A stretch of 64,000 bases of DNA from Veillonella absiana. Lineage in GTDB: Bacteria > Bacillota > Negativicutes > Veillonellales > Veillonellaceae. The stretch's first letter is position 1; the number at the start of each line of letters is the position of its first letter. The stretch lies in NCBI RefSeq assembly GCF_032970905.1, contig NZ_JAWJZA010000008.1, one strand, 5' to 3'. The translations under genes were made by a program, and so were the position numbers. Positions 46,962 to 54,679 of the stretch are shown one piece after another. Below the pieces are notes generated by a model that had not been told where the DNA came from, made no database searches, and saw only the letters and a list, made by a program, of their open reading frames with translations.

Positions 46962-46990
46962 ATCTTAACACGTTATAGAAGACTATGCAA
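46962..46990 (-). promoter_or_regulatory. ilv operon promoter
   Basis: Minus strand TTGCAT (46990-46985) and TAAGAT (46967-46962) are 17 bases apart, about 35 bases before the leader peptide start. Confidence 0.7.
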
Positions 46991-47020
46991 GAGAAACATT
47001 CGTCCATTCTACAGAGATTT

Positions 47021-47461
47021 TTAGTTTTCTAAAAATTCCTTTATTTTTGGATTTTCCTGTAATTGTTGTAATTCTTCGTCAGTGAGCAATTTTACCTTAT
47101 CTCTGTCTTGGTTTACAAGACATAAAAATCCGATATAATCACCTTTATTGGCTCGGAATTGGTGGATAGTATTACTAGGGATTTCAACAAAATCCCCTAC
47201 TTTCACATCATGAATGGCATCGCCTAAGAGCATCTGCCCCTTACCGCGGAATATCATTACCATATGAGTATGTTCATGGTATTCCAGTGTAGAGTATCCA
47301 CCAGGTTTACATTCAAAATAGCGAAATTGACAGGGAATGTCAAAGGCACCATCAAATAATACTTGTCTCGTTACATCTTTAAAGGGACTGCCATCTTGTT
47401 TATAGACTAGCGTATTTACGCCCTCCCAAGTAAAATTCTCTTCATCGAACTTACGAATCAT
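47021..47461 (-). CDS. Cupin-domain protein
   Basis: 146 residues, small beta-barrel. Metal-binding-type motifs: STLEYHEHTHMVMIFRGKGQ (about 56-75) and the second motif DFVEIPSNTIHQFRANKGD (about 90-108). Such single-domain cupins can be isomerases, dioxygenases or sugar-binding proteins; the substrate is unknown. It starts 12 bases downstream of the HMA-domain gene, in the same direction. Confidence 0.8.
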   Translation of the reverse strand: MIRKFDEENFTWEGVNTLVYKQDGSPFKDVTRQVLFDGAFDIPCQFRYFECKPGGYSTLEYHEHTHMVMIFRGKGQMLLGDAIHDVKVGDFVEIPSNTIHQFRANKGDYIGFLCLVNQDRDKVKLLTDEELQQLQENPKIKEFLEN

Positions 47462-47473
47462 TGCCTATACTTC

Positions 47474-47785
47474 CTATTTGAATAAACGTTTCAAACCGCC
47501 AAGTAAACCACCAGATGTATGGCTATGTTCAGCATCACGAACGCCTTCTACTTCAAAACCAGTTGCTTCAATAGCCTTTGTAATTGTACCCACATCTACT
47601 TTAGCAGGGTCAAAACTAATAACTGCATCTTTTTCAGGCAAATCTACTTCGCTGCTCATTACACCAGGTAAACCAATTGTGGCACCTTCTACAGAGGCCT
47701 TACAATTACCGCACATCATAGCTGGCACACGGAATACTTTTGTTACATTGCCGTTATTTTCTCCACATCCGCAATCTTTACACAT
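47474..47785 (-). CDS. Heavy-metal-associated domain protein
   Basis: 103 residues. An N-terminal CKDCGCGENNG Cys cluster precedes a ferredoxin-like HMA domain with the metal site MMCGNCKASVEGA (about 23-35) and VDVGTITKAIEATGFEVEGV. HMA proteins carry copper or other soft metals to ATPases or bind them as chaperones. The short C-terminal tail SHTSGGLLGGLKRLFK is basic. It is between tatA and the cupin gene. No partner metal ATPase lies in this window. Confidence 0.8.
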   Translation of the reverse strand: MCKDCGCGENNGNVTKVFRVPAMMCGNCKASVEGATIGLPGVMSSEVDLPEKDAVISFDPAKVDVGTITKAIEATGFEVEGVRDAEHSHTSGGLLGGLKRLFK

Positions 47786-47799
47786 AAAAATACCTCCTA

Positions 47800-48042
47800 T
47801 TATTTGTCTGCCTCTTTGTGTTTGTCATCATTTTTAGAGCCTACTTCTACATCAATAGTAGTCGCTTCTTTTACGACTTCTTTTGCTTCGTCAACAGCTT
47901 GCTTGCCCCCGCCGACAGCACCTTTGAATTCGTTAATACCCTTACCAAGCGCTTTACCAATATCAGGTAATTTACCAGGGCCAAACACAACAAGGGCGAT
48001 GATCAAGATTAAAATTAATTCAGGTGTACCAAAATTAAACAT
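47800..48042 (-). CDS. tatA: Twin-arginine translocase TatA
   Basis: 80 residues: one short hydrophobic N-terminal helix (PELILILIIALVVFGPGKLP, 7-26) with the FGP kink, an amphipathic helix (DIGKALGKGINEFKG) and a charged tail. TatA forms the pore or patch for folded protein export across the inner membrane. tatC is not in this window. Confidence 0.93.
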   Translation of the reverse strand: MFNFGTPELILILIIALVVFGPGKLPDIGKALGKGINEFKGAVGGGKQAVDEAKEVVKEATTIDVEVGSKNDDKHKEADK

Positions 48043-48183
48043 AAGGGTCTCCTTGTGTATACATCATAGTCACTACCACTCGTAGTGAGGTTTCCTAATT
48101 CTAGTGTACATCATGTAATTGAAACTTACTAACATTTTTTACATAACTACACAATTCCAAACTAAAGAATACAAATACTAATC

Positions 48184-48933
48184 TTACTTTTTATAGGCTG
48201 CATCATCTACATACCAGGTGATGGTAGCTTGTGAAAGTACCGCCCCAGGAAGCACTCGGCCGATTCTTTCATCCCAAGGTGTATCTTCATAATCCCACCG
48301 TTGATTAATCACCTTAGATAAAGCAGACCGTTTTGCATCACCTACCACTGTAAACCAAACAGTTTCTGTTTTTGCCAAAAATTGGAACGTCATAGTAATA
48401 CGTTCCCACACCTTGCCATCCTCAACCGGCACCACCTCATGATTGAGTTCACGAAGAGCATGAGAACCTGCGAACAAGCCCGCTGTATGTCCATCACTAC
48501 CTAAATCAAGAATAACTAAATCCATGGCTGTTTTTTGGCAACGTTTCAATACGGTACGGACTTCTTTTTCGTAATTTTCTGCCGCCTCTAATACAGTTTT
48601 TCCATTTGTATCAATAGGCAGGAAATGAGCTGCACCACGAACCTTACATAATAAGGTCGGTTTCAAGCTGGAAAAATAATTATCCGGGTTGGATTGTGGC
48701 ACAAACCGTTCATCAGTCCACAAAAAGAAAATATGTTCCCAATCAACAGAATCTATATTATCGTTGTTATTCAAAACCTCTAATAATGCATTAATGGCAG
48801 TACCACCAGTAATCCCTACAATACAATGTCCCGTATCGTGAATATACTTATTCGTTACTGCTATAAAATCCTTGGCCATTTCCTCTGTCACTGTTTCGAT
48901 AGTAGGGAAATGTTTTATAATATCTTGAGCCAT
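48184..48933 (-). CDS. pgl: 6-phosphogluconolactonase / glucosamine-6-phosphate isomerase family protein
   Basis: 249 residues. It hydrolyses 6-phosphogluconolactone in the oxidative pentose phosphate pathway, if the usual function holds. Seen: GIVGITGGTAINALLEVL-type phosphate site (VGITGGTAINALLE, about 39-52), FFLWTDERFVPQSNPDNYFS, and DLVILDLGSDGHTAGLFAGS with the catalytic His. A GHTAGLF motif is the best marker of this family. Its substrate is not proven by sequence; no zwf or gnd is adjacent. Confidence 0.85.
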   Translation of the reverse strand: MAQDIIKHFPTIETVTEEMAKDFIAVTNKYIHDTGHCIVGITGGTAINALLEVLNNNDNIDSVDWEHIFFLWTDERFVPQSNPDNYFSSLKPTLLCKVRGAAHFLPIDTNGKTVLEAAENYEKEVRTVLKRCQKTAMDLVILDLGSDGHTAGLFAGSHALRELNHEVVPVEDGKVWERITMTFQFLAKTETVWFTVVGDAKRSALSKVINQRWDYEDTPWDERIGRVLPGAVLSQATITWYVDDAAYKK

Positions 48934-49022
48934 TACGCAGCCCCTCCTCTTATGTGACCTACCGTCACCATATCATGTATTATATACGTTTTACACACAA
49001 TAGAAAAGAGGGGGAGTATAGC

Positions 49023-49076
49023 AAAAAAAGATACTGGCTATAGCGTATTGTAACACCCGCCGCCACCACCAGTATC
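49023..49076 (-). terminator. Intrinsic terminator after enoyl-CoA hydratase gene
   Basis: GATACTGG (49030-49037) and CCAGTATC (49069-49076) with a 31-base interior, followed in the minus direction by TTTTTTT. Confidence 0.75.
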
Positions 49077-49115
49077 CATTATCGTATTATTGTATGAGTA
49101 AATTTTCCAAAAGGA

Positions 49116-49901
49116 TTAACCGAATTTAGGGCGTCTACGTTCTGCATAAGCACGTACGCCTTCTTTAAAGTCCTCAGAGAATCCTAAGGAGGCTTGCAAT
49201 TGAACCTCTAATTCTGCATATTCTTCCCAACCAGCAAAGAAACTAGCCCACATCATTTCCTTCATTGCCTTGTAAGATAACTCTGGCCCTTTTGCCAAAC
49301 GTGTAACCAAACGGTCTGTTTGCTTTTCTAAAGCTTCTGGTTCTACCACCTTGTAAACAAAGCCATATTCTTTTGCTTTATCAGCAGGTACAGCTTCACC
49401 AGTCATGGCTAATTGCATAGCCCGGTTAATCCCTACAGAACGAGTCAATAGGAACATCCCTCCTGCATCAGGTGCCAACCCTACATTAACGAAGGCTTGA
49501 ATGAATCGACTATTCGTAGATGCAATGCACAAATCTGCAGCAAGAACCATATTAAATGCAGCCCCTGCTACCGCACCATTAGTGCTGATAACAACTGGTT
49601 TTGACATGCGCTTCATGGCAAAAGAAATCTTCATCACCAATTCAGCAATTTCAACTAAAGATTGTTGATCATTTTCTTCAACAGCACGTTTCATCTCTTG
49701 TAGGTCACCGCCTACAGAGAACACTTTGCCTACTGCATTAATCAATAGTACACGTACATTTGAATCGGCTTCTGCTGCTTCAATGACACTAAGGATTTCA
49801 TTACACATAGTAACATTAAAACCATTCGACACATCCGGACGGTTAAAAGTTAATGTGCCTATACCATTAGCGACATTGTATAAAATTGTTGTTAAATTCA
49901 T
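49116..49901 (-). CDS. Enoyl-CoA hydratase/isomerase family protein
   Basis: About 261 residues from ATG 49901 (GGAG seven bases before); the frame continues upstream but that part resembles no family member. Crotonase-fold motifs: TLTFNRPDVSNGFN, FSVGGDLQEM (oxyanion region), AAFNMVLAADLCIASTNSRF with the second oxyanion glycine, and VGLAPDAGGMFLLTRSVG. Substrate is not deducible; crotonases hydrate or isomerise acyl-CoA thioesters. It is a single gene with its own terminator. Confidence 0.85.
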   Translation of the reverse strand: MNLTTILYNVANGIGTLTFNRPDVSNGFNVTMCNEILSVIEAAEADSNVRVLLINAVGKVFSVGGDLQEMKRAVEENDQQSLVEIAELVMKISFAMKRMSKPVVISTNGAVAGAAFNMVLAADLCIASTNSRFIQAFVNVGLAPDAGGMFLLTRSVGINRAMQLAMTGEAVPADKAKEYGFVYKVVEPEALEKQTDRLVTRLAKGPELSYKAMKEMMWASFFAGWEEYAELEVQLQASLGFSEDFKEGVRAYAERRRPKFG

Positions 49902-50055
49902 ATATATCTCCATATTCTTTCTAATGCTTGCATTCGATAGTATCAGCCTAGATAATTTAGAAACGTTACCTAGTATACATTTAGCAAAACTCGTATCGAT
50001 ATTTTTCGATTGCACTTCTATTATAGAGAATTTTAGATGTAATGTAAAATACTTT

Positions 50056-50787
50056 CTACCATATATTTCGCTCTTTGTACTCTCCATCTAGCGCCAATAA
50101 TGCATCATACCGTTCCCAACGGAATCGCTCATTTAAGCTTTCACAATAAGGACCATGATTCCATTCATAGCTAGAACATACCGTATACACCGCATCAATG
50201 AGGTCCCAATCAAACCGAATATGATCCACATAAGATAAATTAGGATACATATTAGGTACCGTCATAGGCATAAATGCCAGCGCCTCTTGAAATAGATCAA
50301 CAATCCAATACGGTCCATAATGAACGGACCGGGACCACACTACATCAGCTAATACATCTGTATGACGTTCCATATAAAATAAATCACGTCGCAATAAATC
50401 TACGGCTACATCGTAATATTCTTTCTTAATAAATCCATGCTGTAATCGGAAAAACAAGTCCTTGTATTGATGTGCATAAGTGCGCCATACATCATCAAAT
50501 GCCAAACTACCAATACATTCTGTGCCTAAGCAATGCCCCATATTACGTGTAATCATGCGCGCCTCATCAGATAACGTAACACCATTCTCATCGGACAGCG
50601 TGACACTATTCTCACCAGATATCGAAACACTAGTATCCTTTAAATACTGAATAAATCGCTCCACCGTTCCCGCTCGACTAGAAAACTGATAGCATCCATA
50701 GGATTTCCCTCCCCAATCGAGTTCATTGTCAGAAATAGCACCTACATCACCATTACTTTCATATCTTGCCGATAAATCACCTAACAT
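50056..50787 (-). CDS. Lysozyme-like protein with phage-type motif, uncertain
   Basis: 243 residues. Near the N-terminus DLSARYESNGDVGAI and GGKSYGCYQFSSRAGT match motifs seen in phage tail or VgrG-associated cell-wall-degrading proteins, whose glutamate in YESNG could be catalytic. No signal peptide is seen, so export would need another route. A 24-base tandem repeat (50565-50636) encodes SVTLSDEN-type units near residues 51-73. I cannot identify a closer relative; the call is by motif only. It stands between the enoyl-CoA hydratase gene and a membrane protein gene. Confidence 0.55.
   Translation of the reverse strand: MLGDLSARYESNGDVGAISDNELDWGGKSYGCYQFSSRAGTVERFIQYLKDTSVSISGENSVTLSDENGVTLSDEARMITRNMGHCLGTECIGSLAFDDVWRTYAHQYKDLFFRLQHGFIKKEYYDVAVDLLRRDLFYMERHTDVLADVVWSRSVHYGPYWIVDLFQEALAFMPMTVPNMYPNLSYVDHIRFDWDLIDAVYTVCSSYEWNHGPYCESLNERFRWERYDALLALDGEYKERNIW
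50565..50636. repeat. Three 24-base tandem repeats inside the lysozyme-like gene
   Basis: Units starting TCAYCRGAYAR at 50565, 50589 and 50613, each eight codons, with a few substitutions. Changes in copy number keep the frame. Confidence 0.8.
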
Positions 50788-50853
50788 AATGACCTCCTTA
50801 TAGAAAAAACAACACTGTATCTATTAAGGTATATTCATAGTTGGTGAAAGCGA

Positions 50854-50932
50854 CAAAAAAATCTCATCTATTATAAGCATAGACTAATTTAGATAAGTAT
50901 CTAACATTAGAGTTCAAATAATAGATGAGATT
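50854..50932 (-). terminator. Intrinsic terminator after 51029-51421 gene
   Basis: Arms AATCTCATCTATTAT (50860-50874) and ATAATAGATGAGATT (50918-50932), perfect, with seven A on the left giving U7 for the minus-strand transcript. The rest of 50788-50941 shows no gene. Confidence 0.75.
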
Positions 50933-51028
50933 CTTAATTTATTAATAATATGGCTCCGCATCTGTAATTTCTTTATTAGCCAGAAAACTACGTATAGCGC
51001 CACTCGGCCCATTAGTTAAGGAAGAAAT

Positions 51029-51421
51029 TTATTTTGGTATTGGTACTGCATCGGGTTTAAAGGATGGTGCATCACCAGCTGGTGCCCCTGGCGTAAATTG
51101 CCGGACGGAGAATGTGTTTCCCTCCTTATCCACTTCAATAGTTTCCATTTCTTCTCGGTATTTATTAGACCGATTGCCACCTCCACCGGGAGGTGGTGTC
51201 ACTTTACTAGGTGCAACGGATTTGGTAAATACACTCCCGCCTCCACCACCTCGTTTTTTAGGTTTCACGGCCCCTTGACCTGGGGTAAATGTACGCACAC
51301 CATTAACCTCCACTGGTTGTGATGTAGGCGTTGGCCCCCACAAGGAAAACACAATCAACCCCATAGCGATACCTAGCATGACTATGGCTAATCCAAAGAA
51401 AAATTTCATCCCCGATGTCAT
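51029..51421 (-). CDS. Small membrane-anchored Pro/Gly-rich protein of unknown function
   Basis: About 130 residues from ATG 51421 (AAGGGGG before it). A single N-terminal hydrophobic helix (FFFGLAIVMLGIAMGLIVFS) is followed by a disordered, Gly/Pro/Lys-rich stretch (KKRGGGGGSVFTKSV, VTPPPGGGGNRSNKYREE). It may hold the protein in the membrane with an outward tail. In the same frame after the stop at 51029, 28 codons continue to 50942, with a protein-like sequence ending FLANKEITDAEPYY, so the stop may be recent. Unrecognised. Confidence 0.6.
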   Translation of the reverse strand: MTSGMKFFFGLAIVMLGIAMGLIVFSLWGPTPTSQPVEVNGVRTFTPGQGAVKPKKRGGGGGSVFTKSVAPSKVTPPPGGGGNRSNKYREEMETIEVDKEGNTFSVRQFTPGAPAGDAPSFKPDAVPIPK

Positions 51422-51638
51422 ATAGGTATCCCCCTTCCCAATGGTTCCATTATAGTCCACATTAATACATCCCCAACTATTACACAAAACTCAACACTTA
51501 TACACACTTTACTTAGTCATATTATTATACATCATTTAACACTTTAATTCATATTAATATTTTTGGATATAAAAGACTTCTACTATATTAAAACTCATTA
51601 TTTTTTACTAATACACACTCACTTAAATTAAGTGGCTA

Positions 51639-53001
51639 CTAAATAACAGATACACTGTCAGTTTTAGACGTACCTTTCGAGTCTTTGGGCGGTATCGTTA
51701 CAGGAACAACGATACTATGCCACAAGCGTTGTATTGAGTTTTTACCATCAATGCGAAGAGATTTTACCATAGAGAGGAATTTTTCATAATCAAGAATACC
51801 ATCAACTGGCTGTTCTACATTTATCATAAGAAGATAATACCCTATCTGATCATTCCCTGCATTTCCTCTATAATACATCCCAATATATCTTTTTCCCCGA
51901 CATCAGTTGTTTTAGTAGTATACGTATATCCAGTGGCGTCATCTTGAATTAGCCAATTATAATTCTCTAACTTTCGCTTATAATGTGGCCTGCGATCCCT
52001 ATGAGTAGTGCCGATATCATAAAAAAGTTCTTGCTCTGATTTAATCTTTTCCTCTTCACTGATTTCCATCGTTTTGTAACTTGGTTTTTGTGGGCCATAG
52101 GCAGAAATTATCAGGGAACTTTGATCATTCGTAAATTTCCCCTCCCTATTGAGTGTACGCGCGTTATAATAGCCTTTGTTGTTTGACCCCCAATGGATTA
52201 ATATCCATATAAGCCGTTGGCACATCCATATAAATATGGTCTTGTAACACTATTCGAGTAGAAGGATATGGTACCACAAACTCCTCATTCATAAAGGAGA
52301 GTGATGGTAATACACTATTAAATAATAACTTTTGATTCTCAACTGACTCAGCTGTATTACCTAATAAAGAAACAACCATTACCATATCCGATTTGTTAGC
52401 TGGAACCCCTATAACCTCAGTTACTTCATCATTCGTTACATGCCCTGCAAACAGATTCTTTGGTAACTTACTTGGATCGGGTTGATGTACACTTCGAGTC
52501 CAATAACTAGCTTTAAAATTAGGCATAAAAAATATATCCCCTTCAGTAATAGGACTCTCTTTTTTCAAACTGGTTTCTAACTTTTTTTTGAAATCTTCTG
52601 TATCTTCTTATTATCAAAATAAATTTCACCATTATGATTTGATAAATGTTGATTTTTTTCCAACACCCCATAGTCAAGAACTAGCTGTCGCTCCTTACCA
52701 TGATTTGTATCCACTAACCGTAAATTATAATAATCTCCAAAATGTACAATTTTATGGGCCTGCTTTCCATCTGGCTTAGTCACTGAAAAATCAGTTTTAT
52801 TGGCATGTAGACAGCCTCTTTGATATCACCAGCATATGTCATAGAAATACCATTTTCACGATTAAAAATATATACATGTTCTAGTGGCCCTGTCATTCCT
52901 TCTGGAAATTTAACTCGAAGTAATGGCAACGAGTAGGTAACTTGTAGGCAACTTGTAGGCAACCTCAAAAATTTTGTACTAAATTCAGCCTCACTAAACA
53001 A
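51639..53001 (-). pseudogene. Uncharacterised gene broken by several frameshifts
   Basis: Five open pieces in three frames read as one interrupted protein: 53001-52780 (ending KEAVYMPIK), 52783-52577 (TKPDGKQAHKIVHFGDYYN), 52568-52164 (GDIFFMPNFKASYWTRSVHQ), 52225-51842 (YYNARTLNREGKFTNDQSSL) and 51878-51639 (YYLLMINVEQPVDGI). Each break lies at or near a homopolymer: A4, A8 (52582-52589), G5 and GGGGAAAAA. The 5' end carries three 11-base repeats near 52933-52965 and has no start codon or signal sequence, so it may be truncated. The family is unknown. Either true decay or slip-prone expression is possible; four breaks favour decay. Confidence 0.6.
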
Positions 53002-53005
53002 AAAG

Positions 53006-53036
53006 AAACCCCATGAACACTGAGTCCACGGGGTTT
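53006..53036 (-). terminator. Intrinsic terminator after rpsI
   Basis: AAACCCCATG (53006-53015) pairs with CACGGGGTTT (53027-53036); minus strand then shows CTTTTTG. Confidence 0.78.
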
Positions 53037-53051
53037 GTATTTTTGTTGTTC

Positions 53052-53444
53052 TTAACGTTTGGAGAACTGGGAAGCTTTACGAGCTTTTTTAAGACCGTAT
53101 TTTTTACGTTCTTTCATACGTGGGTCACGAGTCAAGAAGCCAGCTTTTTTCAAAGATTGACGAAGTTCGCCATCTACGTCCAATAACGCACGGGAGATAC
53201 CGTGACGAATTGCACCAGCTTGACCGGATGGGCCACCACCAGCTACAGTTGCGATTACATCGTATTGTTCAACTGTGTTAGTTAAGTTTAAAGGTTGTTT
53301 TACGATCAATTCCAAAGTTTGGCGACCGAAATATTCACCTAGTTCGCGTTTGTTTACAGTGATTTTACCTGTACCCGGTACCAGACGAACTCTGGCAACG
53401 GAAGATTTTCTACGACCTGTACCGTAGTATTGTGCTACTGCCAT
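53052..53444 (-). CDS. rpsI: 30S ribosomal protein S9
   Basis: 130 residues. Signature YYGTGRRKSSVARVRLVPGT near the start and the basic C-terminal tail (KKYGLKKARKASQFSKR) that reaches the P-site tRNA. Follows rplM by 22 bases, the conserved rplM-rpsI order. Ribosome site AGGAGG precedes ATG 53444. Confidence 0.97.
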   Translation of the reverse strand: MAVAQYYGTGRRKSSVARVRLVPGTGKITVNKRELGEYFGRQTLELIVKQPLNLTNTVEQYDVIATVAGGGPSGQAGAIRHGISRALLDVDGELRQSLKKAGFLTRDPRMKERKKYGLKKARKASQFSKR

Positions 53445-53466
53445 TTATATGTTCCTCCTCCCGGAA

Positions 53467-53907
53467 TTAACGAATATCCAATTCCAAAACTTCTGGTTTT
53501 TGAGCTGCATGTGGATGTTCAGGACCAACATATACGTTCAATTTACGGTATTGTTGTGCGCCCAATTTATTTTTTGGAAGCATGCCTTTAACAGCCATTT
53601 CCACAACGCGTTCAGGGTGTTTTTCTAACATAACCCCCAATTTAACGAATGTGGATCCACCTGGATAACCAGAATGACGGAAATAAATTTTTTGATCCAA
53701 TTTTTTGCCAGTAACGCGGATTTTTTCTGCGTTTACAACAATCACATGGTCACCAGTATCAACGTGTGGTGTGAAAGTTGGTTTATTTTTGCCCCGAAGA
53801 ACTTTAGCAACTTCGGCAGCAAGGCGTCCTAAAGTTTTACCTTCAGCGTCAACAACATACCATTTCCGTTCGATTGTGTTCGGATTGGCCATAAATGTAG
53901 TTTTCAT
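53467..53907 (-). CDS. rplM: 50S ribosomal protein L13
   Basis: 146 residues. Features: KWYVVDAEGKTLGRLAAEVA, HVIVVNAEKIRVTGKKLDQK, FRHSGYPGG and AVKGMLPKNKLG. Some copies of the family start at MANPNTIERK; here MKTTFMANP is preceded by AGGAGG, so the longer start is preferred. A strong promoter and a structured leader precede it. Confidence 0.97.
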   Translation of the reverse strand: MKTTFMANPNTIERKWYVVDAEGKTLGRLAAEVAKVLRGKNKPTFTPHVDTGDHVIVVNAEKIRVTGKKLDQKIYFRHSGYPGGSTFVKLGVMLEKHPERVVEMAVKGMLPKNKLGAQQYRKLNVYVGPEHPHAAQKPEVLELDIR

Positions 53908-54005
53908 GCTGCATTTCCTCCTAATAACGACTTATATCTACCAAAATCAGCTTTACCCGTCTGCTTCCGGGGCTAATGGAAACATGACAAAAGCCTACTC
54001 AAAAT

Positions 54006-54034
54006 AGTATACAGATTTGAGCAGGCTATGTCAA
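54006..54034 (-). promoter_or_regulatory. rplM-rpsI promoter
   Basis: Minus strand TTGACA (54034-54029) and TATACT (54011-54006), 17 bases apart. The spacer and the following bases form an inverted repeat (AGCCTGCTCAAA and TTTTGAGTAGGCT), so promoter and hairpin overlap. This may be an L13-type leader or the terminator of glnB read through. Confidence 0.75.
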
Positions 54035-54143
54035 GAAAATTTACAGATTCTTTTCACGTTTCATGTATGATAGATTCACTCTACTACATATTGTAATATT
54101 TATGTTATTTTACCACAAATATCCTCTATTGTCCCGAAAATTG

Positions 54144-54521
54144 TTACTCTTCACCTTCTACAATCTCGTCATCCGTTACTGCTTTTGTGCCTGTTGTACC
54201 AGTACGAATACGCATCGCATCTTCTACATCATAAACAAAAATTTTACCATCACCGAGCTTACCAGTGGACAAAACTTCTCGTGCTTTTTCCATTACCAAT
54301 TGTACCGGTACGTCACACACAACAGTTTCTACTTTCACCATCGGTTTCAAATTAATTGTGACCTCACGGCCGCGATAAAATTCTACGTGTCCTTTTTGCA
54401 ATCCACAACCATATACTTGTGTTACTGTCATACCTTGTACGCCAATACTATTCAAGGCTTCTTTTAAATCTTCTAATTTTTCGGATCGAGCAATAATGTC
54501 TACCCGTTTCATTCTACTCAT
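54144..54521 (-). CDS. glnB: PII nitrogen regulatory protein (GlnB/GlnK)
   Basis: 125 residues. It senses 2-oxoglutarate and ATP/ADP and controls ammonium uptake by binding AmtB. The N-terminal PII fold (KRVDIIARSEKLEDLKEALN), the T-loop region KGHVEFYRGREVTINLKP, and the nucleotide site STGKLGDGKIFVYDVEDAMR are visible. In the T-loop the usual uridylylated tyrosine (AEYMV in enteric GlnB) is replaced by REVTI, so control by uridylylation is unlikely. It follows amtB in the same direction. Confidence 0.92.
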   Translation of the reverse strand: MSRMKRVDIIARSEKLEDLKEALNSIGVQGMTVTQVYGCGLQKGHVEFYRGREVTINLKPMVKVETVVCDVPVQLVMEKAREVLSTGKLGDGKIFVYDVEDAMRIRTGTTGTKAVTDDEIVEGEE

Positions 54522-54582
54522 AGGAACCTCCAGGTGTTCAACACCAATTATCTATTCTAAGTACTATTCTATTATAATTTAT

Positions 54583-54614
54583 ACTTTCACCCCATATACG
54601 AATTATGTGAAAGT
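54583..54614. repeat. Inverted pair of the GTGAAAGT octamer
   Basis: ACTTTCAC (54583-54590) and GTGAAAGT (54607-54614) face each other across 16 bases between glnB and amtB. Two further copies lie at 54331 and 54704. A paired arrangement is typical of uptake-sequence terminators. Confidence 0.6.
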
Positions 54615-54679
54615 AATGTAGATGCTATAGTAGTCATCACGACTACTGTATCTACTCCCCATATATTATATATATTATT

